A stretch of 64,000 bases of DNA from Desmonostoc vinosum HA7617-LM4 (GTDB lineage Bacteria; Cyanobacteriota; Cyanobacteriia; Cyanobacteriales; Nostocaceae). Of this stretch, positions 54,150 to 63,022 are shown one piece after another. The notes beneath the pieces were generated by a model that was given only the letters and a program-made list of their open reading frames with translations, was not told the DNA's origin and ran no database searches. The first letter of the stretch is position 1; every line of letters begins with the position of its first letter. Location: the NCBI GenBank assembly GCA_019359515.1, contig JAHHHC010000003.1, positions 248,001 through 312,000 of the forward strand, in the 5' to 3' direction. Position numbers and translations under genes: made by a program.

Positions 54150-54539
54150 TTCTTTTTGGAATGATTGCAGCAAAATAAATTATCTAGTCCTAACGCACCA
54201 CCATAAATTTGCGGTGCGTTGCAATAAGGCATAACACAACCTACAAAACTGAATGTCACCCTGCTCTCTTGTCTCTTGTTGAAAGTTCCTTGGTGTTCGG
54301 TTTTTATCCTCAGCTGATATCCTCAACTACCAGGCAACAGCTATATTTTTACTTTTTAAAATAACAGATTCTGCAATATATTTGTCTCTTTCAAGCGTTT
54401 GAAATGACTAATATTTTCCCTAAATAAGTACATAAACAGTAACAATAAAGTCCATTTTAAATTAATGCTGTTGGCACAATTCTCCAAAATTTCAATGACG
54501 TATTACATACAAACCTACAGCAAAACGAAACATAACATT
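54150..54539. other. Intergenic region upstream of the RTX gene
   Basis: Holds an AACGCACC/GGTGCGTT hairpin (~54191-54217) and AT-rich DNA. No gene seen. Confidence 0.5.
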
Positions 54540-56180
54540 ATGGCTATTAACGGAACCCCAACTCCTGGCAACGACATTATTAATGGTGATGCTGCGAATA
54601 ATTTTATTGATGCCTTAGCAGGTGATGATACTGTCAATGGTAACGGCGGTAATGACACCCTCATTGGTGGATTAGGTAATGACAGTCTTTTGGGTGCGGT
54701 TGGCGATGACGTCCTGATTGGCGGGGAAGGCAATGACAGTCTTTCTGGCGATGTATTTGGCGGTACTGGCAATGATAGCCTCAACGGTGGTGCAGGTGAC
54801 GATAAACTCAACGGTGGCTTAGGTCAAGACACGCTTGTTGGTGGTGCAGGTAACGATACTTACGCCATTAACTCAGCTGATGCCACCATTATCGAGCAAG
54901 CTAACGAGGGGAATGATATCGTTAATTCTTTTATTACCTATACATTAGGAGCTAACTTAGAAAGATTGACCCTGGTGGGAACGGCTAATATCAATGGCAC
55001 TGGCAATAATGTCAATAACATAATTCTTGGCAATAGTGGCAATAACATTTTAAGTGGCTTAGGAGGGGATGATTCAATTAATGGTCTTGAGGGAAATGAC
55101 ACCCTCACAGGTGGCGTTGGCAACGACGTTCTCGCAGGTGGACTTGGCTTTGACCGAGTTGTTGAGTCAGGCGATGTCAACTTTACTCTCACTGACACCA
55201 AATTGACAGGGAATGGTGTTGATACTCTTAACTCAATTGAGAACGCAAATCTGACTGGTGGTTCGAGCGACAATATCCTTGATGCTTCCGGCTTTAGTGG
55301 AGGCGTTCGACTCAGTGGTGGTTTTGGCAACGATCAACTCAAAGGTGGCGCTAAGAGTAGTATCCTCTTTGGTGGATCTGGCAATGATACTCTCATCGGT
55401 GGGGCTGAAGGTGATTCTCTGTTTGGTGATAATGGAGATGATTTCATTCAAGGCGCAGGTGGCAATGATCAACTCAAAGGTGGGGACGGCAACGACACTC
55501 TTAAAGGAGATGCCGGCGATGACGATCTGCGCGGGGAAAACGGTAACGACGTTATCGATGGGGGAAGCGGCTTCGATTCAATTCTAGATTCGGGCAATTT
55601 CTTCAGATTTATTTTGACCGATACCAGCCTAGAGAAGAGTAACTCCAGCCTGACAGAAAAGGATAGTCTGAAATCAATCGAACAAGCAACACTATTCGGT
55701 AGTGCTAGCGGTGACATTATGAGTGCTAGCGGATTTAGTGGTAAAGCCTTCCTCTTCGGTGACGACGGGAACGATGTGCTTACAGGTGGCAGTGGCAGTG
55801 ATAGCCTTTTTGGAGGCAATGGAGTTGACTCACTCAATGGCTTTGCAGACGATCCGTTGACTATTGAACGGGATAGTTTAAGTGGTGGAAACGGTGTTGA
55901 CTTTTTCGTACTCGGTTTCAACTTTGGTTTTGGTGCTATCGGTTACAGCGATTTTGGTTCCTTGGATTTTGCCACTATTACTGATTTTAGTGCTGCTCAA
56001 GGCGATAAGTTTCGAGTTGGTGGTAACGCTTTGTCGGAATATAGCCTTGTCAAACAAAGCTTCGGCGGAATTGGTTCTGGGGCGGTTGATACGCAAATCT
56101 TCCGAGGTAATGAGTTAATTGCAGTGGTGCAAGATAACACTGATGTTTCTATTCCCCGCGACTTCCAAATCTTCGGTTAA
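54540..56180 (+). CDS. RTX-type calcium-binding repeat protein
   Basis: A 546-aa protein made almost wholly of GGxGxDxUx nonapeptides (GGNGNDTLIGGLGNDSLLGA, GGEGNDSLSGDVFGGTGNDS, GGDGNDTLKGDAGDDDLRGE). Two repeated spacers of the type FDRVVESGDVNFTLTDTKL/FDSILDSGNFFRFILTDTSL interrupt the beta-roll. The C-terminus ATITDFSAAQGDKFRVGG...DFQIFG resembles the terminal domain of many cyanobacterial RTX proteins. No catalytic domain. Calcium would fold it after type I secretion; it is perhaps a surface or matrix protein. The ATG at 54540 (MAINGTPTPGND) is preferred to upstream in-frame ATGs because repeats start at once. It resembles the partial RTX gene at the left edge. Confidence 0.87.
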   Translation: MAINGTPTPGNDIINGDAANNFIDALAGDDTVNGNGGNDTLIGGLGNDSLLGAVGDDVLIGGEGNDSLSGDVFGGTGNDSLNGGAGDDKLNGGLGQDTLVGGAGNDTYAINSADATIIEQANEGNDIVNSFITYTLGANLERLTLVGTANINGTGNNVNNIILGNSGNNILSGLGGDDSINGLEGNDTLTGGVGNDVLAGGLGFDRVVESGDVNFTLTDTKLTGNGVDTLNSIENANLTGGSSDNILDASGFSGGVRLSGGFGNDQLKGGAKSSILFGGSGNDTLIGGAEGDSLFGDNGDDFIQGAGGNDQLKGGDGNDTLKGDAGDDDLRGENGNDVIDGGSGFDSILDSGNFFRFILTDTSLEKSNSSLTEKDSLKSIEQATLFGSASGDIMSASGFSGKAFLFGDDGNDVLTGGSGSDSLFGGNGVDSLNGFADDPLTIERDSLSGGNGVDFFVLGFNFGFGAIGYSDFGSLDFATITDFSAAQGDKFRVGGNALSEYSLVKQSFGGIGSGAVDTQIFRGNELIAVVQDNTDVSIPRDFQIFG

Positions 56181-56312
56181 ATTTAAAACTCTATCAATTG
56201 CGTATAAACGTGTAATGGCGGGTTTAATTAGATTCTCGTTGAGCTATTGCTCATATCTGTGAACCCGCCCCTACTGGCTTCTTTTCTCAAAACCCAGGTA
56301 CATCTAGTTTTC

Positions 56313-56349
56313 TTAATTACGAATTACGAATTACGAATTACGAATTACT
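56313..56349. repeat. TTACGAA heptamer array
   Basis: Four to five tandem TTACGAA units, about 40 nt upstream of murF. The same units end the mosaics at 2700-3044 and elsewhere. A longer murF frame would translate this repeat, which argues against an upstream start. Confidence 0.85.
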
Positions 56350-56390
56350 ACTACCTGTTACAATGCGGTTTTAATAATTTGAATCAACTT

Positions 56391-57746
56391 ATGCCTGGTT
56401 TTGCGACTCTAAATCAACTTGTTGAAGTTCTTTTAGCTCACACGGAAAATTTATCTGAAACTGCTTTAGCACAAGTAGGTAATGGTATACAAACCGATAG
56501 CCGGATTTTGCAGCCGGGTGAAGTGTTCGTAGCTTTACGAGGTGAAAAGTTTGATGGACATGAGTTTGTGCCAACTGCGATCGCCAAGGGTGCAATAGCT
56601 GCTATTGTTGATTTTGCATACGAAAATCAAGGGTTTCCCATATTACAAGTACCAGATACCCTCAAGGCATATCAGCAAATTGGTCGATGGTGGCGCGATC
56701 GCTTCAATATTCCTGTCATCGGTGTTACAGGTTCTGTAGGTAAAACTACTACCAAAGAGCTAATCGCCGCAGTTTTGGCAACAAAAGGACGAGTCCACAA
56801 GACTTATGGCAATTTCAACAACGAAATCGGTGTCCCCAAAACCCTACTAGAACTTGGTACACAACACAACTACGCTGTGATTGAAATGGCGATGCGGGGT
56901 AGAGGGCAAATTGCTGAACTCACACAAATAGCGCGTCCAACGATTGGTGTAATTACCAATGTAGGTACAGCACATATTGAGTTACTCGGTTCTGAAGAAG
57001 CGATCGCTCAGGCAAAATGCGAATTGTTAGCCGAAATGCCCACCGATAGCGTGGCGATTCTCAATTATGACAATCCTTTATTAATCGCCACAGCCGCAAA
57101 GGTATGGCAAGGACAAGTGATAACTTATGGTTTCTCTGGCGGTGATATCCAAGGACAGCTAATTGATCACCAGACTTTGGCAATCGCAGGAATCCAATTA
57201 CCTTTACCTCTACCTGGGCGTCACAATGCCACTAATTTTTTAGCCGCTTTAGCAGTGGCGAAAGTCTTGGGAATTGATTGGTCATCTTTACAAATGGGTA
57301 TAACAGTTGATATGCCTACAGGGCGATCGCAACGGTTTACTTTACCCAATGACGTGTTAATCTTAGATGAGACTTATAATGCTGCACCAGAAGCTATGCT
57401 AGCAGCATTGCAATTGTTAGTAGATACCCCCGGTAAACGTAAAATTGCCGTACTAGGCGCGATGAAAGAATTGGGAGAGCGATCGCCGCAACTACACCAA
57501 AAAGTTGGTGAGACAGTGGGTAGGTTAAATTTAGATAGTTTGTTAGTTTTGGTAGATAGCAAAGATGCCGAAGCGATCGCTCTTGGTGCCGAGGGTATAC
57601 CATCAGAATGCTTTGCAACCCATGCAGAATTAGTAGCTAGGTTAAAGACATTTATCCAAGCAGGCGATCGTTTACTTTTCAAAGCAGCCCATTCAGTGGG
57701 ACTAGATCGGGTTGTCAATCAGTTGCGTGCAGAATTTATCAAGTAG
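56391..57746 (+). CDS. murF: UDP-N-acetylmuramoyl-tripeptide-D-alanyl-D-alanine ligase
   Basis: A 451-aa Mur ligase that adds D-Ala-D-Ala to the UDP-MurNAc-tripeptide in the cytoplasm, an essential peptidoglycan step. N-terminal substrate domain (GNGIQTDSRILQPGEVFVAL), ATP loop VIGVTGSVGKTTTKELI, central NFNNEIGVPKTLLELG, ITNVGTAHIELLGS, and C-terminal GRSQRFTLPNDVLILDETYN, a Mur domain 4 signature. Length is normal. The ATG at 56391 is chosen because upstream in-frame sequence is TTACGAA repeat. Confidence 0.94.
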   Translation: MPGFATLNQLVEVLLAHTENLSETALAQVGNGIQTDSRILQPGEVFVALRGEKFDGHEFVPTAIAKGAIAAIVDFAYENQGFPILQVPDTLKAYQQIGRWWRDRFNIPVIGVTGSVGKTTTKELIAAVLATKGRVHKTYGNFNNEIGVPKTLLELGTQHNYAVIEMAMRGRGQIAELTQIARPTIGVITNVGTAHIELLGSEEAIAQAKCELLAEMPTDSVAILNYDNPLLIATAAKVWQGQVITYGFSGGDIQGQLIDHQTLAIAGIQLPLPLPGRHNATNFLAALAVAKVLGIDWSSLQMGITVDMPTGRSQRFTLPNDVLILDETYNAAPEAMLAALQLLVDTPGKRKIAVLGAMKELGERSPQLHQKVGETVGRLNLDSLLVLVDSKDAEAIALGAEGIPSECFATHAELVARLKTFIQAGDRLLFKAAHSVGLDRVVNQLRAEFIK

Positions 57747-58110
57747 GGACTGGGGGATTGGGAACATTTCGTTGAGCTTCAGTGCATCGCTAGGGATTAG
57801 GTAAGTAGGTGAACACAATTACAGCACTTTGCAAGTAAATGAAGTACACATCTTAATATGATAAATCTTGTGGGGTGGGCATCCTGCCCGCCCTTGTGTA
57901 CTTCATTCAGATGAAATGTGCTGTATTTAGAAGACGCATTTCGACTTCTCCCAAGGGGAGACGCTACGCGCTAAGCGCAGCCATGCCCGCAGGGCTTTAC
58001 GCTCAATGCTCGATCCCCGATAAGACGAGGGTTGAGCGGAGTCGAAACCCGGCAACCTCTTTTTAGGTTTAATTTAGTCCTTCTATTTAATGTCGATTCA
58101 AATCAGATTA
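57747..58110. repeat. Intergenic dispersed repeats
   Basis: Contains a REP-like CTTGTGGGGTGGGCATCCTG hairpin (57868-57896), CGACTTCTCCCAAGGGGAGA with CGCTACGCG modules (57940-57985) and GGGTTGAGCGGAGTCGAAAC (58029-58048). The structures are typical dispersed hairpin repeats. A 63-codon frame across them is a repeat translation, not a gene. Confidence 0.7.
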
Positions 58111-58713
58111 TTATCCTTGATGAATTGCGCTTGATAAAATGCCTAAAATCTTCTTAAGATCTCTAATATAATATTCACTTAAATCTATAAAAACAGTATT
58201 ATCTTTGAGCTTAAGAAATTGCCAAATCGTGCCAATTGTCACAGCACCATAAACAGTTTTTACTGTATTTCCTTCTTGCTGGTTAAATAACTGTGCAGCT
58301 AGCATTTCTGCTATACACTGACCCAAGCCAGATTTTAGATTTTCGTTTTTTGTTTCTACAAGAGTGATCACAGGGGCGCGTACTAAAAGCTGTTCTTTAG
58401 AGAGACTAATAATAAAATCACAAAACCCATTTAATCCCCTAGTAATATCTACATTAAAATCCACGCCTGAAAATAAACTAATTTCATAATTAAATCTGCG
58501 TCTTATCTCCAATAAAATAGGAGCAATTATCATTTCTGAGCGAGCTTTCTCTGTATTAATAGAAACTGCTAAATCAACATTCTCCTGAAGAATTGTTGCT
58601 AATAAACTACTGTATTCAACCTCTGGGATATCTGCAAATAATCCGGAAGATTCATTAATTGTGATGCCAAAATCTTTAATTAAATCGCTAAGCTTAAACT
58701 CACTGTAAGACAT
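58111..58713 (-). CDS. PD-(D/E)XK-like nuclease-fold protein, orphan paralogue
   Basis: A 200-aa protein similar in layout to the one at 14368. GLNGFCDFIISLSKEQLLV and APVITLVETKNENLKSGLGQ give a D...E-T-K PD-(D/E)XK pattern. ARSEMIIAPILLEIRRRFNY matches the N-terminal helix of the paralogue, and KTVYGAVTIGTIWQFLKL matches its late strand. No partner genes. Possibly a remnant or solitary defence/repair nuclease. Start taken at ATG 58713 rather than the TTG three codons upstream. Function unassigned. Confidence 0.65.
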   Translation of the reverse strand: MSYSEFKLSDLIKDFGITINESSGLFADIPEVEYSSLLATILQENVDLAVSINTEKARSEMIIAPILLEIRRRFNYEISLFSGVDFNVDITRGLNGFCDFIISLSKEQLLVRAPVITLVETKNENLKSGLGQCIAEMLAAQLFNQQEGNTVKTVYGAVTIGTIWQFLKLKDNTVFIDLSEYYIRDLKKILGILSSAIHQG

Positions 58714-58764
58714 AAAAATCAACTCTCAACTTTAAATATTAACGACTGAGAGTGTGGCTAGAAA

Positions 58765-59193
58765 TCAACAGCGATACTCATCGATATTATCTACTCGTTC
58801 TGACTCGTATCTACCTTTAATCTCATGATTAAAAAACTCACCAATTGAGTCACAAGCATGTAAATCTTCCCAAGTATCTGCGTCTACTCCTGAGTATTGA
58901 TAAATAGCACCACTCTGAAACTCGACTTGCAAGGTGTGTGCATCATGATCGTAACCGACTGCGATCGCCATTGATGAGCTAACTGGCAACATAGCGATTG
59001 GTTCTTCCACAACAGCAAGTGTTGCAGTCTCAGCCACTATCTCATTGAGTTGTTGCAGTCCCTCATAAGCTTGGATTGGTGCGGGGATTTCCAAAAACTC
59101 TAGTTCGCTACCTCTGTCGAGTAATAACTGCAAATATCCTTCAGAGTGAGCGATCGCTACTACATCACTTAAGTCTATCTTTGATAGCTTCAT
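58765..59193 (-). CDS. KTSC-domain protein
   Basis: A 142-aa protein whose C-terminal half is a KTSC domain: VSSSMAIAVGYDHDAHTLQV, EFQSGAIYQYSGVDADTWED and EFFNHEIKGRYESERV. The KTSC fold is a small domain associated with lysyl-tRNA-synthetase-like or nucleic-acid contexts; its molecular role is unknown. The N-terminal half is an unassigned alpha/beta region. AGGAG lies 10 nt upstream of the ATG. Confidence 0.75.
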   Translation of the reverse strand: MKLSKIDLSDVVAIAHSEGYLQLLLDRGSELEFLEIPAPIQAYEGLQQLNEIVAETATLAVVEEPIAMLPVSSSMAIAVGYDHDAHTLQVEFQSGAIYQYSGVDADTWEDLHACDSIGEFFNHEIKGRYESERVDNIDEYRC

Positions 59194-59498
59194 TAATTTT
59201 GCTCTCCTGTCAGCCTAGTTGAGAATGATAACTATTTATACTGATATCTTGCACCAGTCCCAAAAACCGCCATAGGTTAGAAACCTATGGCTAATAGCAA
59301 AAGTCCTCTCAAGAGGACTAAATCTCACAAAAAGCATAGATTTTAGTCCACTTAAGTGGACTTAACCTAATAAGAGCGAGAATTTATTCTCTGGCGGGAG
59401 ATTGGGCAGGTGCAAGATCTAAGTATACAAAAATCAAATTTTAATAGTATATTTGTACTATATAATAAATCGACTGTCAAGGTTTCTTCCCCCACTCC
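59194..59498. repeat. Hairpin-rich dispersed repeat cluster
   Basis: GCCATAGGTT/AACCTATGGC (59269-59291), AGTCCTCT/AGAGGACT (59302-59319) and a perfect 18-bp palindrome AGTCCACTTAAGTGGACT (59345-59362). These three hairpins commonly occur together in Nostocales spacers. No gene seen. Confidence 0.75.
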
Positions 59499-59957
59499 CT
59501 AGTTAGTTTTTTTCTTCTCAAAATACTGCTGATGTTCCTCAGCTGCTAGATAGTATTCACCAACAGGCTTAATCTCCGTGACAATATCTTGAGCAAACTT
59601 ACCAGACATTTGCAGCTTTGCTTTTGACTGCTTGGCTGCTGCTTCTTGCTGGATGTCGTGGAAAAAGATTACAGTTCTATACTGTTCGCCTTTGTCTGGG
59701 CCTTGGCGGTTAGGTGTTGTTGGGTCATGGATATCCCAAAATACTGCCAGTAAGTCATCATAACTTACATATTGTGGGTCATACTCCACTTGCACCACCT
59801 CAGCGTGACCTGTGATTCTAGATAACACATCTAGATAGCATGGGTTGGGAAAATGCCCTCCCATATAACCGACTGAGGTTGAGACTACTCCTTCTATTTT
59901 GCGAAATGCTGCCTCCACACTCCAAAAACAGCCAGCGCCAAAAGTTGCCTTTACCAT
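59499..59957 (-). CDS. msrA: Peptide-methionine (S)-S-oxide reductase
   Basis: A 152-aa MsrA that repairs oxidised methionine. The catalytic motif GAGCFWSVEAAF holds the nucleophilic Cys near residue 8. Further family marks are GYMGGHFPNPCYLDVLSRIT, HAEVVQVEYDP, FWDIHDPTTPNRQGPDKGEQ and YRTVIFF, ending AEEHQQYFEKK. Length is typical. The ATG at 59957 (MVKATFGAGCFW) is preferred to one six codons upstream because the catalytic motif normally begins within the first ten residues. Confidence 0.94.
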   Translation of the reverse strand: MVKATFGAGCFWSVEAAFRKIEGVVSTSVGYMGGHFPNPCYLDVLSRITGHAEVVQVEYDPQYVSYDDLLAVFWDIHDPTTPNRQGPDKGEQYRTVIFFHDIQQEAAAKQSKAKLQMSGKFAQDIVTEIKPVGEYYLAAEEHQQYFEKKKTN

Positions 59958-60086
59958 GAGTATTATGCACTCCAACTTGCAATCTGTTTTTCTAAATTTT
60001 GTACGTGCTGGTTAAAATAAGCTAGCGATCGCATTTACTAGAGTTAGGTAAATTCTATCCCTACACCTATATTTCTTCAACGCGCT

Positions 60087-60842
60087 ATGTTAGATAAAAC
60101 ACATCCTCACAGTGATGACAAGGTAGCTTTCCAGCCCAAAGAGTTCTTTAACGAGCAATGGCAAGTTTATCAAAAAGTACTCAACAATAATTACATGGAA
60201 CACCATGAAATTTCCTGTGTACTACACAAATTTCTGCTTGACTACTTGCAAAAACCATTTAAAATGCTTGATTTGGGATGTGGTGATGCTAGCTTTACTG
60301 CTCAAGCTTTGCTGAATACCGCTATTACTTCCTATAAAGGTATAGACCTCTCAGTACCAGCGCTGGAAATCGCCAATAGTAACATGGCTAAGATTCCATG
60401 CAAAACGACCTTGATTGTAGGTGATTTTTCCCAAGTAGTTGATGAACTGGTACTCAATCCGCAAGATAAATTTGATGCTATTTTGATCTCTTTTGCGCTT
60501 CACCATTTAAATCTTCAACAAAAGGATAGCATTATTGGTCAGTTAAGAAATTTGCTCACATCTGACGGTGTTTTGATTCTCATCGATGTTGTTCGTCAAG
60601 AGGGAGAAGACCGAGAAACTTATGTGCAACGCTATCTAGATAACGTTCAAAAGTCTTGGTCTTTACTTACTAGTGCAGAGTATTTCCTGGTTGCAAATCA
60701 CATATCTACGAGTGATTTCCCTGAAACTCAGCAAACTCTTCAAGAAATCTTTCAAAAACATGGTTTTAGTCGCTGCGATTGTTTCTATCGTGATTCGCTA
60801 GATACCACAAGAATGTTATGCTTTTCCGATAATTTTCGATAG
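60087..60842 (+). CDS. Class I SAM-dependent methyltransferase
   Basis: A 251-aa methyltransferase. Motif I is KMLDLGCGDASFTAQAL (~58-74), post-I acidic residue in GIDLSVPALEIA, motif II-like DKFDAILISFALHHLN, and motif III LLTSDGVLILIDVVRQEGED. The architecture suggests a small-molecule methyltransferase; the acceptor is unknown. It stands alone, divergent from msrA across a 129-bp spacer that carries a GCGATCGC. Confidence 0.85.
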   Translation: MLDKTHPHSDDKVAFQPKEFFNEQWQVYQKVLNNNYMEHHEISCVLHKFLLDYLQKPFKMLDLGCGDASFTAQALLNTAITSYKGIDLSVPALEIANSNMAKIPCKTTLIVGDFSQVVDELVLNPQDKFDAILISFALHHLNLQQKDSIIGQLRNLLTSDGVLILIDVVRQEGEDRETYVQRYLDNVQKSWSLLTSAEYFLVANHISTSDFPETQQTLQEIFQKHGFSRCDCFYRDSLDTTRMLCFSDNFR

Positions 60843-61364
60843 CAGTTCTTATTCAATAGATAGCGGTGTTGCTGGCGACACCATAGTGAACAAAAGAAAT
60901 CAAGTCCGCAAAAGCGGACTTGAATAAGGCTAAAATCATGTGTTCCGTATACTTTTTATTCTCGATAATTAATGTTGAGCAAGCAAGTCTTTCCCAATTA
61001 TTTAATAGACATAATTAGAGGAATTATATTTATTAGTTTAGTTGTATAAAGTTGAGAATGTATGGAAAAATCAATGTTTTTAATTTATTTAAATACGGAT
61101 ATGAAAACAAGCTTACAACAACACTAAGCCATGTGTAAACAGCAAGATACATATTTATTTAATAGACCTTGCATTTGTATGTTTGATTACCAGTTGTTTT
61201 AAAACTAATCAGATAATGATGTTAATTCTCCGTATTTTTTGGGAAAAAACTCTGATAGTTACGTCTTTTGAATATGAGAAAATATCAAAGTTTTAAAATT
61301 AAACTGTAAGTAAATTAGGGATAAAAATTTATTCCTATCTTGAAAGAAAAAGTGAGGATAAGCG
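60843..61364. other. AT-rich intergenic region
   Basis: Contains a CAAGTCCGC-AAAA-GCGGACTTG hairpin (60901-60922), possibly the methyltransferase terminator, and long AT-rich DNA with no coding signal before the small peptide at 61365. Confidence 0.55.
60901..60922. repeat. CAAGTCCGC-AAAA-GCGGACTTG hairpin
   Basis: Perfect 9-bp stem and AAAA loop. Same core as 32296-32313. Confidence 0.8.
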
Positions 61365-61526
61365 ATGACTAATTTGGATTATCCTATTTTCTTTTTATTG
61401 TTAACAGCGTTGGCGTTAGCAATTACTAAGATGACTATTGCTTTGGATAAACTGGATCTTGAGCGCTTTTATATTTGGACGAGTATTGCTTGTGCGATCG
61501 CGGCCACACCAATGATGTTATGGTAA
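61365..61526 (+). CDS. 53-aa two-span membrane peptide
   Basis: Begins MTNLDYPIFFLLLTALALAI (first hydrophobic segment), then TKMTIALDKLDLERFYIW and a second hydrophobic part TSIACAIAATPMMLW. GAGG lies 9 nt before the ATG, and the stop is followed by a hairpin at 61542-61572. Good start signal, membrane pattern and terminator together support a real small gene. No family recognised. Confidence 0.6.
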   Translation: MTNLDYPIFFLLLTALALAITKMTIALDKLDLERFYIWTSIACAIAATPMMLW

Positions 61527-61541
61527 GGGCATCAAGGCTCA

Positions 61542-61572
61542 GATTCCTGGCTTCTCTAAAAAGTTGGGAATC
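61542..61572 (+). terminator. Hairpin after the small membrane peptide
   Basis: GATTCCTGGCTT/AAGTTGGGAATC with CTCTAAA loop; 12 pairs counting three G-U pairs. A degenerate relative of the GACCCCCGACTT hairpin at 25464. Confidence 0.55.
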
Positions 61573-61742
61573 ATGTTGTTCCAAAGCTTCCCATAGCTTT
61601 GTCATAGGAAATTACTACCCTTAAATGAGTGAAATCCGCTTGCTTGTTCGATAGTAAGCTGCAAGCCCAGATTTTAAAATAGAACTAAGTCACCAAAAAC
61701 ACTTTGCACAATTGCAGATATCAGCAAGATAAATAACGGAGA

Positions 61743-62831
61743 ATGATATTGCTGAGTACAACTAAAGACCATGTTTCGATATCAGATACACAACCAACAA
61801 AGTTATGGATGCCTGAACGGGTAATATTCACACCTGCGGCTTTGGATAAACCTTGGGGACAAAACATATTAACGCGTGTACAGTCACTTAACCTACCGAT
61901 AGAAGAACTACCACGTAATCGCCTGACAGGTTTACGTGGTGAAGATGAGCGCGATACTTACAATATTGCTAAGCGTACTCTTGCGGTTGTGACTGCACCA
62001 CCCAGCAAATTCAAACTTAGTCCAATTCCGCCGTCTGCTGATTGGCAATTTCATATCGCTGAGGGTTGTCCTGCACATTGTCAATACTGTTACCTGGCAG
62101 GTAGTTTATCAGGGCCACCCGTTATTCGCACTTATGCTAACTTACCGCAAATATTAGAGAACTTAGCAGCTTACGAACGACTGGAACAGCTAACAACCTA
62201 TGAAGTTAGCTGCTACACTGATCCATTGGGTATTGAGCATCTTACAGGTAGCCTGGCCGAGTGTATCCGTTATTTTGGTATGCGTACTGATGCACATTTA
62301 CGTTGTGTATCAAAATTCGATGCGGTGGATGGCTTACTCAACTTACCTCACAATGGCCATACTCGCTTCCGCATGAGTGTTAATGCTGCACCTATTTCTG
62401 GTAGGTTTGAAGGTGGTACAGCGTCAGTTGCATCACGTCTGGGAGCATTGCGTAAGTTGGCACTACCACGAGAGTCTGACGGTGGTGGCTATCCAGTGGG
62501 GTTAGTGGTTGCGCCAATTATGCCTATAGATGATTGGCAGATGCACTATGGACGCTTGTTTGATGCGATTAGTGAAGCGCTAGATATGGACTGTGACCTC
62601 ACGTTTGAGTTAATCTCGCACCGTTTTACACCAGGGTCAAAAGAAGTATTACAAACTTGGTATCCGCAATCGAAATTAGACATGGATGAGGCGAAACGCA
62701 GTGTCAAACGTAATAAATTTGGTGGAATTAAGTATGTTTACGACGCTGACACGATGAAGACGATGAAGCGCTTTTTTACAAATGAGATTCAACGGCGCTT
62801 TCCAAATGCTGAGATTTTATATTGGACTTAA
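61743..62831 (+). CDS. Spore-photoproduct-lyase-family radical SAM protein
   Basis: A 362-aa radical SAM enzyme. The cluster-binding motif CPAHCQYC (Cys109, Cys113, Cys116; C-x3-C-x2-C) is followed by YLAGSLSGPPVIRTYANL. YEVSCYTDPLGIEHLTGSL, RFRMSVNAAPISGRFEGGT and LTFELISHRFTPGSKEVLQ follow the SplB fold. SplB repairs the UV thymine dimer of spores, but this organism does not make bacterial endospores, so a distinct role (UV lesion repair or another radical reaction) is likely. GGAG lies just before the ATG; the spacing is short. Confidence 0.82.
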   Translation: MILLSTTKDHVSISDTQPTKLWMPERVIFTPAALDKPWGQNILTRVQSLNLPIEELPRNRLTGLRGEDERDTYNIAKRTLAVVTAPPSKFKLSPIPPSADWQFHIAEGCPAHCQYCYLAGSLSGPPVIRTYANLPQILENLAAYERLEQLTTYEVSCYTDPLGIEHLTGSLAECIRYFGMRTDAHLRCVSKFDAVDGLLNLPHNGHTRFRMSVNAAPISGRFEGGTASVASRLGALRKLALPRESDGGGYPVGLVVAPIMPIDDWQMHYGRLFDAISEALDMDCDLTFELISHRFTPGSKEVLQTWYPQSKLDMDEAKRSVKRNKFGGIKYVYDADTMKTMKRFFTNEIQRRFPNAEILYWT

Positions 62832-63022
62832 TTATCGGCGGTGAGAAAGCCGTTATCGATTTTTGAAGGTGCAAGAGCGATCGCACCTCCTCCCCCTAAC
62901 ACATCATCAAATAAGCCATGTGTTGCTAAATGAATTATACGTGCAATTGGTAACTATTTAATGATCGCTCTCATCAAGACCCTCTATAATGTTCAAGAGG
63001 AGCTGATAATTTCTCTTCTTGA

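Noticed and set aside
57875-58066. 63-codon frame after murF
   Set aside because: Made of REP-like and CTCCCAAGGGGAG dispersed repeats, not coding.
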